A stretch of DNA of 64,000 nucleotides from Amycolatopsis pretoriensis (GTDB lineage: Bacteria; Actinomycetota; Actinomycetes; Mycobacteriales; Pseudonocardiaceae). Location of the stretch: the NCBI RefSeq assembly GCF_900107925.1, contig NZ_FNUJ01000004.1, positions 773,673 through 837,672 on the forward strand, written 5' to 3'. Made by a program: the position numbers and the translations under genes. The first letter of the stretch is position 1, and every line of letters starts with the position of its first letter. The notes under the pieces were generated by a model. It ran no database searches, had not been told where the DNA came from, and was given only the letters and a program-made list of their open reading frames with translations. Positions 58,100-64,000 of this stretch are shown piece by piece.

Positions 58100-58762
58100 G
58101 TGTCCGCAGAACCCCGTGAGTCGCTCGCGCAGATCCTCGGCGGCCGCCGAGGTGCGCTCGACGCCAGCATGCCGCCCGTCGGCTTCGTCGCCGGCTGGCT
58201 CGCGGCCGGGCAGTCCATCGCCTGGGGTGCCGGTGCCGCCGTCGTGGTCGCCGTCGCGCTCGGTGCCTACCGGGTCGCGCGCGGCGGGAAGGTGCGGGCG
58301 CTGGTCGTCAGCCTCGCCGCCGTCATCGCGGCCGCGCTGATCGCCCTGCACACCGGCCGCGCCCAGGACTTCTTCCTGCTGCAGCTGATGTCCAATGTGG
58401 CCAGCGCGCTGCTCTGGGCGGCCAGCATCGTCGTCCGCTGGCCGCTGCTCGGCGTCGTCGTGGGCCTGGTGCTCGGCCAGAAGACGCGCTGGCGCCACGA
58501 CCCCGTGCTGCTGAAGGCGTACTCGCGCGCCAGCTGGGTGTGGGTGTTCGGCCAGTACACGCTGCGCGTGGTCGTCTACGGCCTGCTGTGGTGGTCCGGC
58601 CAGGTGATCGCGCTCGGCGTGGCCCGCACGGTGCTGTCGTGGCCCCTGGTCGCGCTGACCGTCGCGGTGAGCGGCTGGGTGCTCTACCGGGCCCTGCCGC
58701 CGGAGCACCCGGGGCTGCGCTTGGCCCCCGAAACCGGCGGGGAAGACGTACCCCGGACATAA
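58100..58762 (+). CDS. DUF3159 membrane protein
   Basis: This 220-residue protein has about five membrane helices and the family start SLAQILGGRRGALDASMPPVGF. DUF3159 proteins are restricted to actinobacteria and of unknown function. GTG 58100 sits 3 bases after CTGGAGGA, which is rather close for a ribosome site; no better start was seen. Its transcript ends at the hairpin at 58766. Confidence 0.8.
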   Translation: MSAEPRESLAQILGGRRGALDASMPPVGFVAGWLAAGQSIAWGAGAAVVVAVALGAYRVARGGKVRALVVSLAAVIAAALIALHTGRAQDFFLLQLMSNVASALLWAASIVVRWPLLGVVVGLVLGQKTRWRHDPVLLKAYSRASWVWVFGQYTLRVVVYGLLWWSGQVIALGVARTVLSWPLVALTVAVSGWVLYRALPPEHPGLRLAPETGGEDVPRT

Positions 58763-58765
58763 GGC

Positions 58766-58797
58766 GGCCCCCGGCGAGGGGGGAGGGTCCGGGGGCC
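58766..58797 (+). terminator. Hairpin after the DUF3159 gene
   Basis: GGCCCCCGG (58766-58774) and CCGGGGGCC (58789-58797) pair perfectly with a 14-base loop, 4 bases after the stop. It also lies 11 bases past the end of the convergent kinase gene. Confidence 0.6.
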
Positions 58798-58807
58798 ACT
58801 GCCTACG

Positions 58808-59827
58808 TTACCCGGAAAACCCGGGTTCAGTCGACGTTTTGACGTGTTCCTGGCAAGGGAATTGCCCGGTCTGGGGAAATACTGGTCTAACCACCCCTTC
58901 GCCGAACGCGTCCACGGCGGCGAGCCAGGCCGCCCCGAGCACCCCGTCGGAGCTGGTCAGCACCTCGAGCCCGGACAGACCACGGCGCACGAGGCCGCCG
59001 ATCGGGCTTTGTCCGGTGAGCACCGAACCCACGAGCACGACCGGTGTCGACTCGCCGGGCTCGCGCGCGGCGAGCGTGTTGGCGACGAGGAGTTCGGCCG
59101 CACGGGTGACGATCGCGCGCGCGGCGGGCTCGCCCGCGTCGTGCGCCGCGCTCACCAACGGGGCGAACCGGGCGAGCCGGACCGGTGCCTCGGCGTTGGC
59201 CGCCGTGATCAACGCGCGGGACGCGGCGAGCCGCTCGGCGTCCGTCCGGACGTCCAAACCGGACGGTCCGAGCGCGGCGGCGAGCACCGCCGAAGGCAGC
59301 CCGTCGAGGGGCAACCCGCGGCCGAGAGCCTCCAAAGTGGATCGGACGGCTTCGCGGCCGAGCCAGAACGCCGACCCTTCGTCACCGAGCAGCCAGCCGT
59401 AGCCGCCCGCGGTGCCGGCCAGCCGCCGCTTGCGGATCCGGCCCGCGATGGAACCGGTGCCGGCGACGAGCACCGTGCCGTCCGGCGCCGAAGTCGCGGA
59501 CGCGTACGCCACTTCCGCGTCGGCGACCACTCGGACGTTCGTGAGCCCGATTCGCGTCCAGGCCGCGTCGAACACCGCCGCCACGCGCACGTCGCTGAGC
59601 TTGCTGACACCCGCCATGCCGACGACGCAGGCGCGCACGTCGCCGGGGTCGCGGGAGCCCAGCGCCGCGGTGATCGCGTCGGCGATCCGGCCCGCGGCGA
59701 CGTCGGGCGCGTGCGAATTGGGGTTGGCGCCGTCGCCGCGGCCGGTGCCCAGCACCGCGCCGGCGGCGTCGACCAGTGCGGCCCTGGTCGACGTTCCGCC
59801 GGCGTCGACGCCGATCGCGAAGCTCAC
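58808..59827 (-). CDS. N-acetylglucosamine kinase-like protein (BadF/BcrA ATPase family)
   Basis: This 339-residue kinase has the phosphate loop GVDAGGTSTRAALVD, the adenosine block VAGTGSIAGRIR and GYGWLLGDEGSAFWLGREAV. It belongs to the BadF/NagK group that phosphorylates N-acetyl-hexosamines. ATG 59827 overlaps the SIS isomerase stop by 4 bases. The C-terminal VFPQTGQFPCQEHV is longer than usual. Its neighbours (SIS isomerase, DasR-like regulator) support amino-sugar metabolism. Confidence 0.83.
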   Translation of the reverse strand: MSFAIGVDAGGTSTRAALVDAAGAVLGTGRGDGANPNSHAPDVAAGRIADAITAALGSRDPGDVRACVVGMAGVSKLSDVRVAAVFDAAWTRIGLTNVRVVADAEVAYASATSAPDGTVLVAGTGSIAGRIRKRRLAGTAGGYGWLLGDEGSAFWLGREAVRSTLEALGRGLPLDGLPSAVLAAALGPSGLDVRTDAERLAASRALITAANAEAPVRLARFAPLVSAAHDAGEPAARAIVTRAAELLVANTLAAREPGESTPVVLVGSVLTGQSPIGGLVRRGLSGLEVLTSSDGVLGAAWLAAVDAFGEGVVRPVFPQTGQFPCQEHVKTSTEPGFSG

Positions 59828-60870
59828 CTCGTCTTGGTCACCTTCAGCAGGCCGCGCGGGCTGTCCGGGTCGCCGCCGCGGGCGAGCGACAGGCCGAGCG
59901 CGATCCGCTGGATCGGCAGGATCTCCAGGATCGGCGCGAGCTCTTCGACCGTCGGCGCGACGTCGATGCGCAGCGCCGCCGGCACCTGGGACGCGGCCGA
60001 GCCGACCGCGAGCACGTCCGCGCCGCGCTTGCCGACGGCGTCGAGGACCTCGTGCATGGCCTGCCCGCCCTGACCCCGGCTGGTCACCGCGAGGACGGCG
60101 GTCTCGCCGTCGACCGCCGCGACCGGGCCGTGCAGCAGGTCCGCGCCGCTGTACGCGCGGGCGGCGAGGTAGCTGGTCTCCGCGAGCTTGAGCGAGCCTT
60201 CGAGCGCGGTGGCGTAGGAGTAGCCGCGGCCGGTGGTGAGGACGCGGTCCACGAAGCGGTACCGGTCGACCGCGCGCTGGACGCCCTCGGCGGCGCCGTC
60301 CAGGGTTTGGCTCGCCAGCTCGCCGATCTTCTCGGCGTCGGCCGCCTTGCCGCCGCGGACGGCGTCGATGAGCAGGTAGAGCGCCATCAGCGTCGCCGAG
60401 TACGTCTTGGTCGCGGCGACGGCCTTCTCGACGCCGGCGCCGATGTCGACGCCGAGTTCGGACGCCGCCCGCAGCGGCGACTCGGGCGTGTTGGTGACGG
60501 ACACCGTCAGCGCGCCCTGGCGCCGCGCCGACTCGGTGACCTCGATCAGGTCGGGCGAACCACCGCTCTGGCTGACCGTGACGAACAGCACGTCCCGCAG
60601 ATCGGGCCGCGCGCCGTACAGCGTCGCCGTGGACGGGGAGACAAGACCAGCCGGAAGGCCGAGCAGTACCTCGATCAGGTACTTCGCATACAACGCTGCG
60701 TGGTCACTCGATCCACGCGCGGCGAGCAAAGCGAAGCGCGGCGGCCTCTGTGAGATCTTTTCCGCCACCTCCGCGATTTCCGCCTGACGCTCCACCAGTC
60801 CCGCCAGGACCTCCGGCTGCTGGGCGATCTCCGCGGCCATGTGCTCGCCGGGCCGTTGTTCGGTCATCAT
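59824..60870 (-). CDS. SIS-domain sugar isomerase (GlmS/AgaS-like)
   Basis: This 348-residue protein has two SIS domains. VSQSGGSPDLIEV and TTGRGYSYATALEGSLKLAE are the phosphosugar-binding blocks, and GADLLHGPVAAVDG follows. No glutaminase domain is present, so it is a deaminase/isomerase type that converts amino-sugar phosphate to fructose phosphate. ATG 60870 follows GAGAGGAAA. The kinase gene is coupled by a 4-base overlap. Confidence 0.85.
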   Translation of the reverse strand: MMTEQRPGEHMAAEIAQQPEVLAGLVERQAEIAEVAEKISQRPPRFALLAARGSSDHAALYAKYLIEVLLGLPAGLVSPSTATLYGARPDLRDVLFVTVSQSGGSPDLIEVTESARRQGALTVSVTNTPESPLRAASELGVDIGAGVEKAVAATKTYSATLMALYLLIDAVRGGKAADAEKIGELASQTLDGAAEGVQRAVDRYRFVDRVLTTGRGYSYATALEGSLKLAETSYLAARAYSGADLLHGPVAAVDGETAVLAVTSRGQGGQAMHEVLDAVGKRGADVLAVGSAASQVPAALRIDVAPTVEELAPILEILPIQRIALGLSLARGGDPDSPRGLLKVTKTR

Positions 60871-60917
60871 TTTCCTCTCCACCTCCGGCATTATGTACCG
60901 GACTCAGGCGGCGTCGG

Positions 60918-60933
60918 TCAGGTCTAGACCAAT
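60918..60933. promoter_or_regulatory. dre-like operator of a DasR-type regulator
   Basis: TCAGGTCTAGACCAAT contains the perfect palindrome GGTCTAGACC (60921-60930), matching the DasR/NagR consensus ACTGGTCTAGACCACT. It lies between the divergent SIS isomerase and GntR genes and would control both. Confidence 0.7.
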
Positions 60934-61018
60934 GTTAGTGGGGCGGCGCGTTTGGGGAAAAGGGTACGTTTCTTACGGGGACGTGGCGTGCGATGAGGGA
61001 AGACATAGGGAGTCGGGC

Positions 61019-61774
61019 ATGTTGGAGACCACCACCACGGGCGAGGCGAGCGCCGTCGCCGGGATGCGCGGGCAGCGCGAGCCCAAGTACTGGGCGCTGA
61101 AGCAGCACCTCCTCGACCTCCTGGACGTGCTGCCGCCCGGGTCGCCGATCCCGACCGAACGCGCGCTCGCCGGGGAGTTCACGGTCTCCCGCACCACCGT
61201 GCGCCAGGCGCTGGCCGACCTCACCGCCGAAGGCCGCCTGCACCGCGTGCAGGGCAAGGGCACCTTCGCGGCCGAGCCGAAGCTCGCGCAGCGGCTGCAG
61301 TTGTCGTCCTACACCGAGGACATGCGCCGGCAGGGCCTGAAGCCGTCGTCGAAGCTGCTCGAACTCGAGGAGCTGCCGGCCGAGGGCGACCTCGCGAAAC
61401 TGCTCGGAATCCGTACTGGTGCGAAAATTCTTCGCCTTCGACGGCTTCGACTGGCGGACTCGCAGCCGATGGCCCTGGAAACTTCGCACCTGCCCGCCGG
61501 CCGATTCCGCGGGCTGCGCAAGCACGTCTCGGCGGGCGGTTCGTTGTACGCCGTTCTACGCGAGCACTACGGCGTCGAACTCGAACGCGCCGAGGAGTCG
61601 ATCGAGACCTCGCTCGCCGGGCCGGAAGAGGCGGAGATGCTCGGCGCCGACGTCGGCATGCCGGTGCTGCGGCTGACCCGGCACTCGTTCGCCACGGACG
61701 GCAAGCCCGTCGAGTACGCCCGCTCGGTCTACCGCGGCGACCGCTACAAGTTCGTCACTACGCTGATGCCGTGA
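61019..61774 (+). CDS. GntR/HutC-family regulator (DasR-like)
   Basis: This 251-residue regulator has a GntR winged helix (TERALAGEFTVSRTTVRQALADL) and a UTRA effector domain (ILRLRRLRLADSQPMALETS, then GKPVEYARSVYRGDRYKF). It diverges from amino-sugar genes with a GGTCTAGACC site in the gap, so it is a likely DasR/NagR orthologue responding to glucosamine-6-phosphate type signals. ATG 61019 is used. Its stop overlaps the MFS exporter start. Confidence 0.87.
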   Translation: MLETTTTGEASAVAGMRGQREPKYWALKQHLLDLLDVLPPGSPIPTERALAGEFTVSRTTVRQALADLTAEGRLHRVQGKGTFAAEPKLAQRLQLSSYTEDMRRQGLKPSSKLLELEELPAEGDLAKLLGIRTGAKILRLRRLRLADSQPMALETSHLPAGRFRGLRKHVSAGGSLYAVLREHYGVELERAEESIETSLAGPEEAEMLGADVGMPVLRLTRHSFATDGKPVEYARSVYRGDRYKFVTTLMP

Positions 61775-63297
61775 CCGCCACGGAAGACACCGGGATCAGG
61801 TGGGGCACCCACGCCGCGCGCGGCGTGCTGGCCACCACCATCCTCGGTTCGGGCATGGCGATGCTCGACGGCACCATCGTCAACGTCGCCCTGCCCCGCA
61901 TCGGCGCCGAGCTGAACGCCTCCGTCGCCGGCCTCCAGTGGATCCTCGACGGCTACATGCTGGCGCTCGCCGCGCTCATCCTGGTCGCCGGCTCGCTCGG
62001 CGACCGGTACGGCCGGCGCCGCATGTACCTGATCGGCGTCGTCTGGTTCGGCGTCGCCTCCGGGCTGTGCGCCGCCGCCGTGTCCACCGAGATGCTGGTC
62101 GCGATGCGGATCCTGCAGGGCGTCGGCGGCGCGCTGCTGACGCCCGGGTCGCTCGCCATCCTCCAGTCGTCCTTCGCGCACGACGCCCGCGCCCGCGCGA
62201 TCGGCGCCTGGTCCGGCCTCGGCGGCATCGCCGCGGCCGCCGGCCCGCTGCTCGGCGGCTTCCTCGTCCAGGTCTGGTCGTGGCGCCTGGCGTTCATGAT
62301 CAACGTGCCGATCGCCATCGTCGTCGTGCTGATGGCCCGCAAGTTCGTCCCCGAGTCGCGCGACCCGGACGCGACCGGGCGCCCGGACTTCGGCGCCGCG
62401 GCCCTCGGCGCGATCGGCCTCGCCGGCGTCACCGGCGCGCTGGTGGAGGCGCCCGGGCGAGGCATCGGCGACCCGATCGTGCTGGTCGCGGGCCTGCTGG
62501 GGATCGCCGGGCTGACCGCGTTCGTCGTCGTCCAGCACCGCGCGCGCGAGCCGCTGGTGCCACCGTCGCTGTTCCGCGACCGCACGTTCACCCTGGCCAA
62601 CGCGCTGACGTTCGCCATGTACGCGGCGCTCGGCGGCGTGATGATGCTGCTGGTCATGCAGCTGCAGGTGTCGCTGCACTACTCGCCGACCGCGGCCGGC
62701 CTGGCCGGGCTGCCGCTCACGGTGGTCATGCTGCTGCTGTCGGGCCGCTCGGGGGCGCTGGCCCAGCGCATCGGACCGCGGACGCAGCTGGTCGTCGGGC
62801 CGATCGTCGTCGGCGTCGGGATGCTGCTGATGCTGCGCATCGCACCCGGCGCGTCCTATCTCGGCGCGGTGCTGCCCGCGGTCGTGGTGTTCGGCCTGGG
62901 CCTGGCGACGGTGGTGGCCCCGGTGACCGCGACGGTGCTCGCGGCGGCGCCGGACCGCTACGCCGGGGTCGCGTCGGGAGTCAACAACGCGATCGCGCGG
63001 TCGGGCGGGCTCTTGGCGGTGGCGGTGCTGCCGGCGGCGGCCGGGTTGACGGGCGAGGCGTACGCGGACCCGGTGGCGCTCACGGCGGGCTGGCGGACGG
63101 CGCTGGTCATCTGCGCGGCGCTGGCGATCGCGGGCGGGCTGATCGCGCTGGGCATCCACAACGGCGTGCTCGAGCCCCCGACACCGGCCGCACCCTCGGA
63201 CGACGAGTGCCCCCACCTGGGCGAGTGCTACCACTGCGGAGTCGAGGGCCCGCCGACGCACGTCCGCGGCGGCGGGACCCCGGTCGCCGGCTCCTAG
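61771..63297 (+). CDS. MFS exporter of the DHA2 (EmrB/QacA) family
   Basis: This 508-residue transporter has about 14 membrane helices, the motif GSLGDRYGRRRMYLIG between helices 2 and 3, and the antiporter motif C in GIAAAAGPLLGG. Such pumps export drugs with protons. The C-terminus carries an unusual Cys-rich tail DDECPHLGECYHCG. GTG 61771 overlaps the regulator stop (GTGA). Cotranscription with the DasR-like gene links it loosely to amino sugars. Confidence 0.9.
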   Translation: MTATEDTGIRWGTHAARGVLATTILGSGMAMLDGTIVNVALPRIGAELNASVAGLQWILDGYMLALAALILVAGSLGDRYGRRRMYLIGVVWFGVASGLCAAAVSTEMLVAMRILQGVGGALLTPGSLAILQSSFAHDARARAIGAWSGLGGIAAAAGPLLGGFLVQVWSWRLAFMINVPIAIVVVLMARKFVPESRDPDATGRPDFGAAALGAIGLAGVTGALVEAPGRGIGDPIVLVAGLLGIAGLTAFVVVQHRAREPLVPPSLFRDRTFTLANALTFAMYAALGGVMMLLVMQLQVSLHYSPTAAGLAGLPLTVVMLLLSGRSGALAQRIGPRTQLVVGPIVVGVGMLLMLRIAPGASYLGAVLPAVVVFGLGLATVVAPVTATVLAAAPDRYAGVASGVNNAIARSGGLLAVAVLPAAAGLTGEAYADPVALTAGWRTALVICAALAIAGGLIALGIHNGVLEPPTPAAPSDDECPHLGECYHCGVEGPPTHVRGGGTPVAGS

Positions 63298-63322
63298 GCC
63301 CAAGCGCCCCAATGAGGTTTTC

Positions 63323-64000
63323 TCAGTAGCGCCCCTGGTGTTCGTGGTGGGTCAGGACGAGGGCTGCTTGGACGATCGCGCCGATGCGTTTCGGGCAGAG
63401 GCTGATGCGGTGCAGGGCTGACCAGCGGGTTTTGAGGATGGCCATAGCGCGTTCGCCGAGGGCCCGTGCCCGGGATTGCAGCAGGTTGTAGACCCGTTGC
63501 CGGGGGCCGAGAAGCGGTTGACCTGCGGTTTTCTTGACCGGTGTGCGGATGCCGATGCCGGCTGCGTGGTAGGCCTTGTCGGCCAGGGTCGGCAGGCCTG
63601 CGGCTGCGGCGGCGGTCAACGCGCCGGTGATGCCCAGGTCGCGGGCGGCGGAGAGATCGTTGCGGGAGCCGGGCAGCACTGGGGAGACCCAGAGCGGGAA
63701 CCCGTCGGCGGTGGCCAGGAACTGGATGTTCCCGCCGAAGCTGCGGTGTTTGCCGGAGTACCACAGATGCACCGTGGCTCCCCGGTTCGTGCCTTTGGTT
63801 TTGATCGTGGTGGCCGCGACCCGGTCGCAGGGGATGAGGGTGCCGTCGAGGATGACGTGGGTGTCGCCGGCGGCCCGGCGGTCGGTGAGGACCTGCTGCA
63901 GGTCGGGGGCGCAGGCGGCGAGGGCGGTGATGGCTTCGTGCAGGTAGCGGTAGGTGGTGGCGATGCTGATGTGGTGGTCGCCGGCGAGGCGGTGGAGGGG
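63323..64000 (-). mobile_element. IS transposase, 5' end cut by the window edge
   Basis: This DDE transposase is open from the edge to TGA 63323. THVILDGTLIPCD holds the first Asp and the block KGTNRGATVHLWYSGKHRSF follows; LWVSPVLPGSRNDLSAARDLG and ADKAYHAAG contain the later acidic region. It looks like the DDE_Tnp_4/IS5-type group. The first 226 residues are visible, with the N-terminus missing. The element end is probably near 63300-63320, just past the MFS gene. Confidence 0.85.

Noticed and set aside
58881..58895. Second dre operator in the kinase gene
   Set aside because: Only one half-site is perfect and one base is missing from the palindrome; it lies in coding DNA near the end of the gene.

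Overview
The window is about 64 kb of a very GC-rich actinobacterial chromosome. GTG starts, 4-bp start/stop overlaps (GTGA, ATGA), MurT/GatD, a SARP-type regulator, an ArfA-like BON-OmpA protein, a mycothiol-family DinB-like protein and the ectABCD operon together suggest a Pseudonocardiaceae member, most likely Amycolatopsis. That placement is inference from gene content. No rRNA or tRNA gene and no CRISPR array was seen.

Layout. 0-4 kb: a membrane protein, an HD hydrolase and an L-lactate permease under an IclR regulator. 4-8.3 kb: murT-gatD (peptidoglycan amidation) running into a two-component system. 8.4-11.7 kb: a compact gas-vesicle operon (gvpO-J-L-S-K-A-F) followed by an NHL-repeat protein. 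11.7-18 kb: small-molecule metabolism, including a dienelactone-hydrolase-like protein, a VOC protein, a hydratase/decarboxylase pair of the meta-cleavage type, an alpha/beta hydrolase and a WS/DGAT acyltransferase. 18-22 kb: an unexplained ribbon-helix-helix gene, two small unknown genes (one membrane-anchored) and an ABC exporter. 22-25.3 kb: divergent MarR and HxlR regulators, each with a near-perfect palindrome next to its target gene. 25.3-30.4 kb: a repeat-rich gap, a TetR / GH3 beta-glucosidase pair, and a GNAT acetyltransferase preceded by a leader peptide and attenuator-like hairpins.

30.4-35.8 kb: an aerobic benzoyl-CoA (box) operon, boxC-boxB-benzoate:CoA ligase-amidohydrolase, without boxA or the semialdehyde dehydrogenase. 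36-38.4 kb: a MarR / VOC dioxygenase / alpha-beta hydrolase unit resembling the Bacillus mhqR-mhqO-mhqD quinone response. 38.4-46.3 kb: dipeptidase, LapA-like, DUF4393, DUF445 and a 1,040-residue patatin. 46.5-49.6 kb: ectABCD (ectoine and hydroxyectoine). 50-53 kb: an AfsR-like SARP ATPase, followed by a SARP-type heptamer promoter and a candidate structured RNA. 53-58.8 kb: envelope proteins (MmpS-like, ArfAB-like, SGNH, DUF3159) and an unusual nucleotidyltransferase-like gene pair. 58.8-63.3 kb: an amino-sugar module (kinase, SIS isomerase, DasR-like GntR regulator with a dre-like site) and an MFS exporter. The right edge cuts an IS transposase.

Two families of dispersed palindromic repeats cross the window. 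Family A is a 53-bp element built on TGAATGASTCATTCA, with two copies 52 kb apart. Family B is built on GAGCTTTCA...GAAAGCTC, with two intergenic hairpins plus two perfect palindromes inserted in frame in the SARP gene. The most interesting leads are the in-frame repeats in the SARP gene, the leader-peptide attenuator before the GNAT gene, the SARP-type promoter that appears to drive an RNA, and the nucleotidyltransferase-like pair at 54-55.4 kb.
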